39,802 nucleotides of DNA from Solirubrobacterales bacterium (GTDB lineage Bacteria; Actinomycetota; Thermoleophilia; Solirubrobacterales; 70-9): contig VEQW01000003.1 in the NCBI GenBank assembly GCA_018883025.1, positions 1 to 39,802 of the forward strand, given 5' to 3'. A model generated the notes under the pieces. That model was not told where the DNA came from. It searched no databases and was given only the letters and a program-made list of their open reading frames with translations. The position numbers were made by a program, and so were the translations under genes. The stretch's first letter is position 1. Every line of letters begins with the position of its first letter. This document shows, in pieces, positions 1 through 10,772 of this stretch.

Positions 1-1288
<1,288 letters not shown>

Positions 1289-1371
1289 GAGACCTCCCTC
1301 TCGACCGACCGCAACTGGCCCGATCAGGGTATACGGGAGTCGCCGGTCCGGGCTGGGTGTAGGCTCGGCCG

Positions 1372-1809
1372 ATGGGAACCGCTGATGAGTCCCCCGCCGA
1401 CGGGGGAGCCAAGACCGAAGCTGAATGGAGGGCCGAGCTCTCCCCCGACGCCTTCCAGGTAACCCGCAAGGCCGGCACCGAGGCCCCTTTCACCGGGCCT
1501 CACCTCGAGCGCAAGGACGACGGCACCTACCACTGCGTCTGCTGTGGCGCCGAACTCTTCTCCTCGGATACGAAGTTCGATTCCGGAACCGGCTGGCCGA
1601 GCTTCTGGGAGTCCTCGGCACCCGAGAACGTCGAGCTGAGGGAGGACGCAAGCCATGGCATGGTCAGGACCGAGGTCGTCTGCTCCCGCTGCGATGCGCA
1701 TCTGGGGCACGTCTTCGACGATGGTCCCCAGCCGACCGGCCAGCGCTTCTGCATGAACGGGGTCGCCCTCGACTTCAGGGACCGCGGTTCGGGGAAAGAA
1801 GGGTCCTAG
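1372..1809 (+). CDS. msrB: Peptide-methionine (R)-S-oxide reductase MsrB
   Basis: CxxC zinc pairs ([25 protein letters not shown]), GTGWPSFW and RFCMNGVAL catalytic motif. Confidence 0.95.
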   Translation: MGTADESPADGGAKTEAEWRAELSPDAFQVTRKAGTEAPFTGPHLERKDDGTYHCVCCGAELFSSDTKFDSGTGWPSFWESSAPENVELREDASHGMVRTEVVCSRCDAHLGHVFDDGPQPTGQRFCMNGVALDFRDRGSGKEGS

Positions 1810-1824
1810 CCCCGCCGGGCCGGT

Positions 1825-2505
1825 TCAGTACCTGGGACTGAGGTAGGAGTAGCGGACCGAAAGGGCGATCGCCTCGCCCCGGGTCCTCACGCCGAGCTTC
1901 GCCATCGTGTTCCGGACGTGCGTGTAAACGGTCGCCCGGCCGATCCCCAGCTGCTCGCCGATCGCCTCGGCGCTCTCTCCGTCGGAGATCAGGTCGAGGA
2001 TTTCCCGCTCCCGGGGACTCAGGCTGAGCAGCCGGTCGATCCGGTCACCGCCCCTCTCCTCGGCAGGGAAACTCTCGCCCCCGTCTGCGACCGTCTCGAT
2101 CACCTCTACGAGGCTCTCGGCGGCATCGGCCTTTGGGACGAACCCGGAGGCGCCGCGCCGACGTGCCTCGGAAACCAGCTCGGGATCCACGTGGGCCGAG
2201 AGGATCACCGACCGGACCGACTCCTCGATTTCGGCCGCCCTCTCGATCGCGTTGAAACCATCGTCATCGGGTAGTTCGATGTCGACGACGATTACGGAAG
2301 GAGCATTCCTCTCGACCGAGGCGAGCAGGGCTTCGACGTCGTCAGCAGCCGAGACCTCGCCGAGCCGGTCCGTTCGAGAGAGGCTTTCGACCAGGAGCTC
2401 GCGGACGATCGGGTGGTCGTCGCAGACCACGACTGATGGCGCGCCGGTTTCCGATCCATCCCTCCGATCGCTCCCATCCTGCCGTCTCGCTGTCGTTACG
2501 GACAA
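1825..2505 (-). CDS. NarL/LuxR-family two-component response regulator (REC + HTH_LuxR)
   Basis: REC motifs (VVVCDDHPIVRELL, VVDIELPDDDG, ILSA, FVPKAD) and C-terminal LSPREREILDLISDGESAEAIGEQLGIGRATVYTHVRNTMAKLGV. Start moved from the ORF-track 2754 to TTG 2505, preceded by GGAGGAG, because the longer ORF overlaps serS. Confidence 0.88.
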   Translation of the reverse strand: MSVTTARRQDGSDRRDGSETGAPSVVVCDDHPIVRELLVESLSRTDRLGEVSAADDVEALLASVERNAPSVIVVDIELPDDDGFNAIERAAEIEESVRSVILSAHVDPELVSEARRRGASGFVPKADAAESLVEVIETVADGGESFPAEERGGDRIDRLLSLSPREREILDLISDGESAEAIGEQLGIGRATVYTHVRNTMAKLGVRTRGEAIALSVRYSYLSPRY

Positions 2506-2544
2506 AGGCTCCTCCAGTGATCTCTTGTCCGACCGCCTCTTTGA

Positions 2545-2587
2545 AACGGTCGTTACAACCTCGTGCCCGAGGACTATAACGACCGTT
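2545..2587. promoter_or_regulatory. 11-bp perfect inverted repeat AACGGTCGTTA...TAACGACCGTT (21-bp spacer with a nested CCTCG/CGAGG stem); candidate operator or serS terminator
   Basis: Arms 2545-2555 and 2577-2587; nested stem 2559-2563/2568-2572. Located between serS and the response regulator gene. Confidence 0.6.
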
Positions 2588-2599
2588 ACAGACCCTTGC

Positions 2600-3859
2600 T
2601 CAGCCGATTCGCTCGGGCGCTCCGAACTCCTGGAGGACGGCGGGCAGGGTGACCGATCCATCGGCCTGCTGGCCGTTCTCGAGCAGGGCGATGATCGTTC
2701 GCCCGACCGCGATTGCGGTCCCGTTGAGGGTGTGGACGATTTCCGGTTTCCCATCCGGTTCCGGCCGGAACCGGCAGGCCAGGCGCCTCGCCTGGAAGTC
2801 GGTCGTATTTGAGCAGGAGGTCAGCTCCCGGTACCTGCCCTGGCTCGGGATCCAGGCCTCACAGTCGAACTTGCGGGCGGCCGGGGCGCCCAGGTCGCCG
2901 ACCGGGATGTCGACCACCCGGTAGGGGAGGTCGAGTTCACCGAGGATCCGCTCCTCGATTCCGAGGATCCTCAGGTGCTCATCCCTCGACTCGTCGGGAG
3001 CTACGAAGGAGAACATCTCGACCTTGTCGAACTGGTGGACGCGGAAGATCCCGTGGGTATCCCTGCCTGCTGCTCCCGCCTCCCGACGGAAACAGGGGGA
3101 GAACCCGGCGAAGCGGGCCGGCAGCTGGTCGGCTTCGAGGATCTGGTCGGCCAGTAGCGACGCGAGCGGCACCTCGGCCGTCCCGGCGAGGAAGAGCTCG
3201 TCCTTTTCGACCTCGTAGATCTGGTCGCGGTCGCCGGGAAGGAAGCCGGTCCCGAAAAGTGCTTCCTCCCTGACCAGGACGGGCGGAATGACCGGTTCGT
3301 ATCCCTCTTCGGCAAGCAGGCCGAGCACCCACCTGACCAGGGCCAGCTCGACCAGTACCAGATCCCCCATCAGGTAGGCGAACCTCGCCCCGGACGCCTT
3401 CGCTGCCTGTTCGAGTTCGATCCGGCCTTCGGCCAGCTCTACGTGGTCCCTGGGCTCGAATTCGAACTCGGGCTTCTCACCGACCTCGCGCAAGACGACG
3501 GCGTCGGAATCGTCCTCGCCATCGGGGGCTTCTGGCTCGGGCAGGTTCGGCAGGGCCGCGACCAGGCCGTCGAGTTCGGATTCGACCGATTCGAGCTCGG
3601 CCTCGAGTCCCTCCATCTTTCCCTTGAGGAGCCGAACCTCTTCCATTTCCGCCTCGGCTTCCCGGCCTTCCCGTTTGGCCTCGCCGATCTTCTCCGAGGC
3701 CTCCTTGCGCTCGCCCCGGGCCGCCTCGAGTTCGGGGAGGATCTCCCTCCGCCGGGCGTCGAGGTCGATCACCCGGTCGAGGTCCCCGGCCGCCCCGCGG
3801 CGTTCCAGCCCGGCTCTGACCGCGTCTGGGTCGGACCGGATTAGCTTCAGGTCGAGCAC
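2600..3859 (-). CDS. serS: Seryl-tRNA synthetase
   Basis: MLDLKLIRSDPDAVRAGLERR coiled-coil N-terminus; class II motifs (FRREAGAAGRDTHGIFRVHQFDKVEMF, ELTSCSNTTDFQARRL, HTLNGTAIAVGRTIIALLENGQ). Confidence 0.97.
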   Translation of the reverse strand: MLDLKLIRSDPDAVRAGLERRGAAGDLDRVIDLDARRREILPELEAARGERKEASEKIGEAKREGREAEAEMEEVRLLKGKMEGLEAELESVESELDGLVAALPNLPEPEAPDGEDDSDAVVLREVGEKPEFEFEPRDHVELAEGRIELEQAAKASGARFAYLMGDLVLVELALVRWVLGLLAEEGYEPVIPPVLVREEALFGTGFLPGDRDQIYEVEKDELFLAGTAEVPLASLLADQILEADQLPARFAGFSPCFRREAGAAGRDTHGIFRVHQFDKVEMFSFVAPDESRDEHLRILGIEERILGELDLPYRVVDIPVGDLGAPAARKFDCEAWIPSQGRYRELTSCSNTTDFQARRLACRFRPEPDGKPEIVHTLNGTAIAVGRTIIALLENGQQADGSVTLPAVLQEFGAPERIG

Positions 3860-3874
3860 GACGCCCTGGGCGGG

Positions 3875-4282
3875 CTACTTGCCACCGGAGACGTCGGTGC
3901 CGGCGTAGCGGGCGACGAAACGAGCGACCTTCTCGGCCTCTTTCCCGACCAGGATGTTCTGGGGCATCACGGCGCCCGAGTAGCCGCCGTTCCGGATCGC
4001 GTAGAGGACGGACCCGACGGTCTCCTTGCGCTGGTTGAGGTTGGGACCCTGCACCCGGGAGCTGTTGTTCCCGGTGCCGACCACCCCGGCTGCGCTCAGG
4101 GTGTGGCAGCCGCCACAGTTGGCGGCGAACAGCTCGGCCGCCTTCTTCTCGCCACTGCCCTTGGCGACGTCGACTCCGTCTTCGCCGAAACCGCAGCCAG
4201 AGGCCGATCCAGCGACCAATGCCGCCGTCGCCACCAGGGCTGCCGCGGCCCACCTGCCTGACTTGCCGAAGGGATGCTCCAA
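3875..4282 (-). CDS. Class I c-type cytochrome, probable lipoprotein
   Basis: CGGCH haem-binding motif, GAVMPQN distal Met, lipobox-like AGSASGC. Start set to TTG 4282, giving MEHPFGKSGRWAAAALVATAAL; the ORF-track start at 4489 overlaps the flavin reductase gene. Confidence 0.8.
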   Translation of the reverse strand: MEHPFGKSGRWAAAALVATAALVAGSASGCGFGEDGVDVAKGSGEKKAAELFAANCGGCHTLSAAGVVGTGNNSSRVQGPNLNQRKETVGSVLYAIRNGGYSGAVMPQNILVGKEAEKVARFVARYAGTDVSGGK

Positions 4283-4313
4283 GGCCGGGCCATCATAGAG
4301 TCTGGCGCGGAGA

Positions 4314-4814
4314 ATGTCCCCGCCCGACGAACAGGAGTTCCGCAGGACGGTCGGCCTGATGCCGAGTGGGGTGACCGTGGTAGCGGCCTTCGGTCCGGAG
4401 GGACCGGCCGGGGCGACCGCTTCGGCGGTCTGTTCGCTCTCGCTCAGGCCGATGATGATGCTGGTCTGCCTCGATCGCGACTCACGCACCCTCGGAGCGG
4501 TTCAGCAGGCCGAGCGGTTCTCGATAAACGTCCTCTGCGAGGACCAGCGGCGCGAGGCCGAGCTGTTCGCCTCGAAGGTCGGTCAGGAGGAGAAGTGGGG
4601 GGCGGTCACCTGGCACGGTGAACCGGAGGTCCCCCTGATCGAGGGCTGTCCCGCAACTGTTGTCTGCGAGCGGGTCGACATGATCCCGGCAGGCGATCAC
4701 GTGATCGTCACCGGGGAGGTTCTCGAGGTCGACTACGACTCCGGGGGCGCCGAGCCGCTGGTCTACCACGGTGGTCTTTTCAGGACCCTCGACCCGGCGC
4801 CCGGGGACGGCTGA
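4314..4814 (+). CDS. Flavin reductase-like, FMN-binding split-barrel protein
   Basis: FRRTVGLMPSGVTVVAAFGPEGPAGATASAVCSLSLRPMMMLVCLDRDSRTLGAV...FSINVL, typical of the flavin_reduct family. Confidence 0.9.
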   Translation: MSPPDEQEFRRTVGLMPSGVTVVAAFGPEGPAGATASAVCSLSLRPMMMLVCLDRDSRTLGAVQQAERFSINVLCEDQRREAELFASKVGQEEKWGAVTWHGEPEVPLIEGCPATVVCERVDMIPAGDHVIVTGEVLEVDYDSGGAEPLVYHGGLFRTLDPAPGDG

Positions 4815-4815
4815 C

Positions 4816-5253
4816 TCAGAACATCCCGGCCGTGGTCTCGACCGCCCTCCAGATCAGGAAGGCGACCACCAGGCAGGAGATCGTCATCACACCGGTCTCG
4901 CGGCGGATGATCGCCAGGGCGAGGGTCGTCTTCTGCCCCTCGTCGAGCGAGGCCAGGTCACGCTCACCGAGCTCCTGGCGGGCGACCGAACCCCTCATCC
5001 CCTCGGCAAGGAACATCGCGACCAGGGGCAGGAAGGCGTAGAGGTAGTGGAGGCCGTACTCGGCCCTCGACCCGGCCACGTAGAGCCCGGTCTCGACCAG
5101 GACGTAGAGGGCGGTCAGGAGCTGGGCCGAGCGGAGCAGCGGCCAGAAGACGGTCGAGATCGAAGCCCTCGCCCAGGCCGTCCCGCCCACCAGTCCAGCG
5201 GCCAGGTTGAGACCGATCGCGAGAAGGCCCGCGACCATGTAGACCGTTTCCAT
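4816..5253 (-). CDS. Hypothetical multi-pass membrane protein
   Basis: 145-aa ORF with about four hydrophobic segments; divergent from nuoA. Confidence 0.65.
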   Translation of the reverse strand: METVYMVAGLLAIGLNLAAGLVGGTAWARASISTVFWPLLRSAQLLTALYVLVETGLYVAGSRAEYGLHYLYAFLPLVAMFLAEGMRGSVARQELGERDLASLDEGQKTTLALAIIRRETGVMTISCLVVAFLIWRAVETTAGMF

Positions 5254-5329
5254 CAGGACCCCCTGTCCGGGTGCCCGCTGCGGCTTAGGTGACCCTTCAT
5301 CTCCCGCTTTCTAATGCGAAAAATCACTA

Positions 5330-5346
5330 TGTAGCAGGTTGCTACA
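5330..5346. promoter_or_regulatory. Perfect 7-3-7 inverted repeat TGTAGCA-GGT-TGCTACA, candidate operator
   Basis: Read directly; lies in the divergent gap between the 4816-5253 gene and nuoA, 19 bp upstream of TATAAA (5366-5371). Confidence 0.5.
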
Positions 5347-5492
5347 AACTCGCTGAGCGTATCGGTATAAAGGGTGGGTCAGGCCCCGCATCCGGCGGCT
5401 GAGAAGTCGCCGGTCGGGACGGATTCACCGATACGGGCAGCCGGTCCCAGGTCAGGGGTCCGGTCCCGGGAAGAGAGCACAAACCGAGCGCG

Positions 5493-5873
5493 ATGCTCCA
5501 CCAGTACCTCCCAGTCCTCGTATTCGGATTCCTCGGCGTCGCCACCGGTGCCGCCTTTGCCACCCTGAATGCCGTGCTCGGGCCGAAGCGGGTCGCCAGG
5601 AGCGTCTCGAGCGCCGCCGCCCGGCAGTCGGACCCGTACGAGTGTGGCCTCCCCTCGGAGGTATCGAAGACCTTCAGGTTCGGGGTCAGCTTCTACCTCG
5701 TCGCGATGCTCTTCATCCTGTTCGACATCGAGGTCGTCTTCCTCTACCCGGTGGCGGCGATCTTCTCGGCTGCCGATTCCGTCTTCGTGCTGGTCGAGGT
5801 CCTGATCTTCGTCGTACTGCTCCTGGTCGCTCTCGCCTACGTCTGGAGGAAGGGGGCGTTGGATTGGAGATAG
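5493..5873 (+). CDS. nuoA: NADH-quinone oxidoreductase subunit A
   Basis: YECGLP motif, [26 protein letters not shown]. Confidence 0.95.
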   Translation: MLHQYLPVLVFGFLGVATGAAFATLNAVLGPKRVARSVSSAAARQSDPYECGLPSEVSKTFRFGVSFYLVAMLFILFDIEVVFLYPVAAIFSAADSVFVLVEVLIFVVLLLVALAYVWRKGALDWR

Positions 5874-6574
5874 AACGGATCAAGGTCACGCCCGAGACCC
5901 CGCTCGAGCAGCCGTCGAGTCCCGAGGAGTTCCGGGCCAGGCAGCTCAAGGCGAGGGACATGCTCCGGGGCGACCTGGAGGGTGCCGACCTCGACGCCTA
6001 CGTCGAGGAGCGGGTGATGACCACGACCCTCGAGAAGGTGCTCAACGTCGCCAGGGCCAACTCGATCTTCCCGGCCACCTTCGGCCTCGCCTGCTGCGCG
6101 ATCGAGATGATGTCGACGGTCTCGCCGCGCTACGACATCGCCCGGTTCGGGGCCGAGGCCTTCAGGGCCTCCCCCCGCCAGGCGGACCTGCTGATCCTCT
6201 CGGGCAGGGTCTCGATCAAGATGGCGCCGGTCGTCCGGCGGATCTACGACCAGATGCTCGAGCCGAAATGGTCGATCTCGATGGGTGCCTGCTCGTCCTC
6301 GGGCGGGATGTTCGCCAACTACGCGGTGGTCCAGGGGGCCGACCGGTTCATGCCGGTCGACGTCCACGTGCCGGGCTGTCCGCCCCGTCCGGAGGCACTG
6401 ATCTACGGCTTCAACAAGCTCCAGCGGATGATCATGGGTCATCCCGATCCGGGGTGGCGGGCCCGCTACAACGCGACCGGTACCGAGGAGTGGGCCCGGG
6501 GCGGGGCGGGGTCGAAGCCCTCACCCGAGGCGGTCGAGGCCTACCGGAAGGCCAGGGAGGCCCTCGGTGCCTGA
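5864..6574 (+). CDS. nuoB: NADH-quinone oxidoreductase subunit B
   Basis: [58 protein letters not shown]. Start set to TTG 5864, in frame with the longer 5642 ORF. Confidence 0.93.
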   Translation: MEIERIKVTPETPLEQPSSPEEFRARQLKARDMLRGDLEGADLDAYVEERVMTTTLEKVLNVARANSIFPATFGLACCAIEMMSTVSPRYDIARFGAEAFRASPRQADLLILSGRVSIKMAPVVRRIYDQMLEPKWSISMGACSSSGGMFANYAVVQGADRFMPVDVHVPGCPPRPEALIYGFNKLQRMIMGHPDPGWRARYNATGTEEWARGGAGSKPSPEAVEAYRKAREALGA

Positions 6575-7367
6575 CGGACCGGGACTCGAGCTGATCATGG
6601 CCGAGGTGAACCGGGGCAATCCCGGTGCCGTGCTCGATACCGGCTACGACCGGGAGCAGGCCTCGCTGGTCGTCCCGGCCGAGCGGGTCCGCGAGGTGCT
6701 CGAGTGGCTCCGCGATACCCCGGGCCAGGAGTACACCTTCCTCTCCTCTCTCCACGCGGCCGACTATCTGCCGGCCGAGCCGCGGTTCGCCGTCCACTAC
6801 GAACTTCTGAACCGGGAGCGCTACGAACGGATCCGGGTCAAGGCCCTCCTCCCCGACCCGGCCTCCCCGGGCGACGTGGCTGTGGGGCTCGCGCCCGGGA
6901 ACGGGAAGGTCCCGACCGGGGCAGGTGGGGAGGTGCCGGGCACCGGCGCCGGTGAAAGTAGACATGGTTCGGGGCTGACTGGCGGTGAACCTTCTGAGGG
7001 GTCTTGGAGAGGGGGTGAGGAGGGTTCCGGAGGAGCTCCCGGCGAGAGCCGGCCGACGGAATCCTCCTCGCCCCCCGCCGAAAACGGCGAAGGCCGGCCG
7101 ACGGAACCTTCCTCGTCCCCTCAGACGAACGGCACAAGGCCGTTTCCCGAGATCGATTCCGTTGTCGACCTGTTTCCGACCGCCGACTTCCAGGAGCGCG
7201 AGGCCTACGACTTCTTCGGCATCGTCTTCCGCGGCCACCCCGACCTGAGGCGGATGTTCATGCCCGAGGACTACGTCGGCCATCCCCAGAGGCGCGACTT
7301 CCCGATCGGCGGGGAGCCGGTCATCTTCACCCGGGACGAGCCGGCCGATCCGGGGTGGTGGAAGTGA
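6567..7367 (+). CDS. nuoC: NADH-quinone oxidoreductase subunit C with an internal low-complexity insertion
   Basis: [27 protein letters not shown]...RIRVKALLP and [46 protein letters not shown], separated by about 90 aa of G/E/P/S-rich sequence. Confidence 0.92.
   Translation: MPDGPGLELIMAEVNRGNPGAVLDTGYDREQASLVVPAERVREVLEWLRDTPGQEYTFLSSLHAADYLPAEPRFAVHYELLNRERYERIRVKALLPDPASPGDVAVGLAPGNGKVPTGAGGEVPGTGAGESRHGSGLTGGEPSEGSWRGGEEGSGGAPGESRPTESSSPPAENGEGRPTEPSSSPQTNGTRPFPEIDSVVDLFPTADFQEREAYDFFGIVFRGHPDLRRMFMPEDYVGHPQRRDFPIGGEPVIFTRDEPADPGWWK
6993..7125. repeat. Nested imperfect inverted repeats plus a 45-bp tandem duplication inside nuoC
   Basis: TCTGAGGGG (6993-7001)/CCCCTCAGA (7117-7125); GAGGAGGGTTCCG (7017-7029) pairs 12/13 with either 7057-7069 or 7102-7114; GCCGGCCGACGGA repeated at 7048 and 7093. 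Confidence 0.7.
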
Positions 7368-8635
7368 CCCTCGAACCGGGAGGCAACGGACGGGGCGGCC
7401 AGAGCGCGGCCGAGATCGTCCACGAGATCGAGGGGAGTGCCCCGGGGGTGACTGTCGAGCTCGAGCCGGAGCAGGAACTGCTGATGGTCAACATGGGGCC
7501 GCACCACCCGGCGACCCACGGGGTGTTGAGGCTCGAGGTGGAGCTGGAAGGCGAAGTCGTCCGCGACCTGAGGCCGATCGTCGGCTACGTGCACACCGGA
7601 ATCGAGAAGTCCTGCGAGTCGATGGCCTTCTGGAAGGTGATCCCGTTCGTCGAGCGGATGGACTACCTCTCCTACTTCTTCAACTCCGAGGCCTACTGCG
7701 GGGCGGTCGAGAAGCTGATCGGGCTGGAGGTTCCGCGCCGTGCCCAGTACCTGAGGGTCCTCCACATGGAGCTCAACCGGCTCCACTCACATCTGGTCTG
7801 GCTCGGGACGACGGCCCTCGACGTCGGGGCGATGAGCGTCTACTTCTACTGCTTCCGCGACCGCGACCGGGTGCTCGACATGTTCGAGATGTCGGCCGGC
7901 CAGAGGATGCACACCCGCTACTTCCAGGTCGGCGGAGTGGCCGAGGACATTCCCGAGGGCTGGGAGGCGAAGGCCCGCGAGCTGATCGGCGTGATCAAGA
8001 GGGGGCTCTCCCAGTACGAGTCGCTGCTCGACCGTAACGAGATCTTCCTGATGCGGACCAAGAACATCGGGGTGGTGGACCGGGAACGGCTGCTCGAGCT
8101 CGGGGTGACCGGGCCGCTGCTCCGGGCTGCGGGCGATCCCTGGGACCTCCGCAAGGAGGCCGGTTACCTGGTCTACGACGAGCTCGACTTCGACATCCCC
8201 GTAGGCACGGTCGGCGATGGGTACGACCGGTACCGGGTCCGTCTGGCAGAGATGAGGGAGTCGCTGAAGATCATCGAGCAGTGCCTCGACGGCCTGCCCG
8301 ATGGCCCCTGGATCGCCGACGACCGCAAGTACGTCCTGCCGCCCCGCTCCGAGCTCTCGACCTCGATGGAGTCGCTGATCCACCACTTCAAACTGGTGAC
8401 CGAGGGATTCCGGGTCGATCCGGGAGAGGTCTACTACCCGATCGAGTCGCCCCGTGGCGAGCTCGGTTGCTTTGTCGTCGCCGACGGCTCGGCGAAGCCG
8501 GTCCGGGTCCACTTCCGCGACCCCTCTTTCGTGAACCTGCAGTCGCTCCGTGACATGGCGATCGGCGAGTACGTGGCCGACCTGATCCAGACTTTGGCGA
8601 TGCTCGACCCGATCCTTGGAGGGATCGACCGGTGA
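7355..8635 (+). CDS. nuoD: NADH-quinone oxidoreductase subunit D
   Basis: MVNMGPHHPATHGVLRLEVELEGE, VGYVHTGIEKS, C-terminal QTLAMLDPILGGIDR. Confidence 0.96.
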   Translation: MVEVTLEPGGNGRGGQSAAEIVHEIEGSAPGVTVELEPEQELLMVNMGPHHPATHGVLRLEVELEGEVVRDLRPIVGYVHTGIEKSCESMAFWKVIPFVERMDYLSYFFNSEAYCGAVEKLIGLEVPRRAQYLRVLHMELNRLHSHLVWLGTTALDVGAMSVYFYCFRDRDRVLDMFEMSAGQRMHTRYFQVGGVAEDIPEGWEAKARELIGVIKRGLSQYESLLDRNEIFLMRTKNIGVVDRERLLELGVTGPLLRAAGDPWDLRKEAGYLVYDELDFDIPVGTVGDGYDRYRVRLAEMRESLKIIEQCLDGLPDGPWIADDRKYVLPPRSELSTSMESLIHHFKLVTEGFRVDPGEVYYPIESPRGELGCFVVADGSAKPVRVHFRDPSFVNLQSLRDMAIGEYVADLIQTLAMLDPILGGIDR

Positions 8636-9363
8636 GCGCCCCCGATTCTCCGGACTTCCCCGAGATCCCGGTCGGCGGCTTCGTCGGCGAGGGTCTGCCC
8701 GAGGATCCGGCCAACACGACCGGGCGCAAACCGCTCGGGAACCCGGCGGAGGTGCCGGAGCTTTCGGAGGTCGACTGCCCGCCCGAGCTCCAGAAGGAGA
8801 TCGAGAACGCGATGTCCCGGTACCCCGAGAAGAACTCGGCTTCGATCCCGGCCCTCTGGGCCGTACAGCGGCTCTACGGATGGTGCTCCCCGGAGGGTGT
8901 CCGCCAGGCGGCCGCGGTGATGGGGGTCACCCCGGCCTACCTCGAGTCGGTCGCAAGTTTCTACGACCTCTTCTTCCTCGAGCCCACCGGCCGGCACCGG
9001 GTCCGGGTCTGCACCAATATCTCCTGCTGGATGAGGGGCGGGGACCGACTGCTCGGGGCATTCGCCGGGGCGACCGGGTGCGACCCGGGTAAGGCATCCC
9101 ACGGTGGCACCGTCTCCGACGACGGCGAGTTCTTCGTCACCGGGTCCGAGTGCCTGGGAGCCTGCGACCTGGCCCCGATGGCCTCGATCGACGAGCGCTA
9201 CTACGGCCCCCTGACCGAGGACGACGCCGCGGCGATCGTCAGGGAGCTCCGCGATGGCGCCGAGGTCGAGCCCGAGCTCGCCCTTGCCTCCCGGGGCCTG
9301 GCCGGCGGCGACGACCCGACCGATGACCCCAGGGTCGACTCCCTGAAGGGACCGAACCGATGA
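8632..9363 (+). CDS. nuoE: NADH-quinone oxidoreductase subunit E
   Basis: 2Fe-2S thioredoxin-like domain: VCTNISCWMRGG and GSECLGACDLAPM; N-terminal extension. Confidence 0.94.
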   Translation: MSAPDSPDFPEIPVGGFVGEGLPEDPANTTGRKPLGNPAEVPELSEVDCPPELQKEIENAMSRYPEKNSASIPALWAVQRLYGWCSPEGVRQAAAVMGVTPAYLESVASFYDLFFLEPTGRHRVRVCTNISCWMRGGDRLLGAFAGATGCDPGKASHGGTVSDDGEFFVTGSECLGACDLAPMASIDERYYGPLTEDDAAAIVRELRDGAEVEPELALASRGLAGGDDPTDDPRVDSLKGPNR

Positions 9364-10772
9364 ACTTCGAGATCCAGGAGACCCGGATCCTTCTCCGCCA
9401 CGCGGAGGACCCGAAGCTGGCAACGATCGAGGGCTACCGGTCCTACGGCGGCTACGAGACCCTCCAGCGGGCGCTGAAGGACATGGAGCCCGACGAGATC
9501 GTCAACGAACTCGAGGAGTCGGGCCTCCGGGGAAGGGGCGGCGCCGGCTTCTCGATGGGCAAGAAGGTCTCGTTCCTGCCGCGGGGCGAGCAGACGAAGT
9601 ACCTCTGCTGCAACGCCGACGAGTCGGAGCCCGGTGCCTTCAAGGATCGCGAGCTGATGCAGCGGAACCCCCACCAGCTGATCGAGGGGATCGCGATCGC
9701 AAGCTACGCCGCCGGGGCCGGCCACGCCTTCATCTTCATCCGGGGCGAGTACGAGGCTCAGGCAGACGTCCTCGATCGGGCGATCGCCGAGGCCTACGAC
9801 GCCGGATTCCTCGGCGAGGACATCCTCGGCTCGGGCTTCGACCTCGAGCTCGTCGTCTACCGGGGTGCCGGTGCCTACATCTGCGGCGAGGAGACCGCCC
9901 TGCTCGACGCACTCGAGGGCAAGCGGGGCAACCCGAGGCTGAAGCCGCCCTTCCCCGCCGTGCAGGGGCTCTACGGGCAGCCGACCCTGATCAACAACGT
10001 CGAGACGCTCAGCAACGTCAGTCACATCGTCGCCAATGGGGCCGAGTGGTTCCGGAGCTTCGGCACCGAGCAGTCGCCCGGGACCAAGGTCGTCTCGGTC
10101 TCGGGTCGGGTCCGGAGGCCCGGCAACTACGAGGTCCAGCTGGGCGTCCCGACCGGTGGCCTGGTGATGGACCTGGCGGGCGGTCCACCGGGTGACCACA
10201 AGGTCAAGGCCTTCTACCCCGGGGGATCTTCCTCACCGGTCCTGACCCCGGAAGGACTCGACCTTCCCTATTCCTTCGAGGCGATGGCCGAAGCGGGATC
10301 GATGCTCGGCTCGGGATCGATCATCGTCGCCGATGACACCGTTTCGATCCCGCACATGGCGCTCCGAACTGCCCGCTTCTACCACCACGAGTCCTGCGGG
10401 AAGTGCACCCCCTGCCGGGAGGGCACCAACTGGACCGTGAAGATGCTGGAGCGCGTGGTCCGCGGTGAGGCGACCCCGATGGAGCTCGACATCATCACCT
10501 CGGTGCAGGACAACATCGTCGGTCACTGCCTCTGTGTCCTCGGTGACTCGATGGCGATGCCGGTCAGCGCGATGGTCCGCAAGTTCAGGGACGAGTTCGA
10601 GCAGGTGATCGCCGAGGCCGCGCTCGAGTCGGTCCCGGTCACCGGCGGCAACGGCAACGGAGCACCGACCGAGGTCCCGGCGCTGACCGAGATGCTCGAG
10701 CGCGACCCCCTCCAGGGCAGGCCCGTGCCGGCCGGCGAACAGCGGGTAGGGGCGGAGGGCGACGATGCCTAG
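9360..10772 (+). CDS. nuoF: NADH-quinone oxidoreductase subunit F
   Basis: LRGRGGAGFSMGKKVSF, NADESEPGAFKDREL, GAGAYICGEETALLDALEGKRGNPRLKPPFPA, ESCGKCTPCREGT. Confidence 0.97.
   Translation: MNFEIQETRILLRHAEDPKLATIEGYRSYGGYETLQRALKDMEPDEIVNELEESGLRGRGGAGFSMGKKVSFLPRGEQTKYLCCNADESEPGAFKDRELMQRNPHQLIEGIAIASYAAGAGHAFIFIRGEYEAQADVLDRAIAEAYDAGFLGEDILGSGFDLELVVYRGAGAYICGEETALLDALEGKRGNPRLKPPFPAVQGLYGQPTLINNVETLSNVSHIVANGAEWFRSFGTEQSPGTKVVSVSGRVRRPGNYEVQLGVPTGGLVMDLAGGPPGDHKVKAFYPGGSSSPVLTPEGLDLPYSFEAMAEAGSMLGSGSIIVADDTVSIPHMALRTARFYHHESCGKCTPCREGTNWTVKMLERVVRGEATPMELDIITSVQDNIVGHCLCVLGDSMAMPVSAMVRKFRDEFEQVIAEAALESVPVTGGNGNGAPTEVPALTEMLERDPLQGRPVPAGEQRVGAEGDDA

Noticed and set aside
5642-5863. N-terminal part of the 310-aa ORF ending in nuoB
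   Set aside because: Overlaps nuoA in another frame; nuoB most likely starts at TTG 5864.
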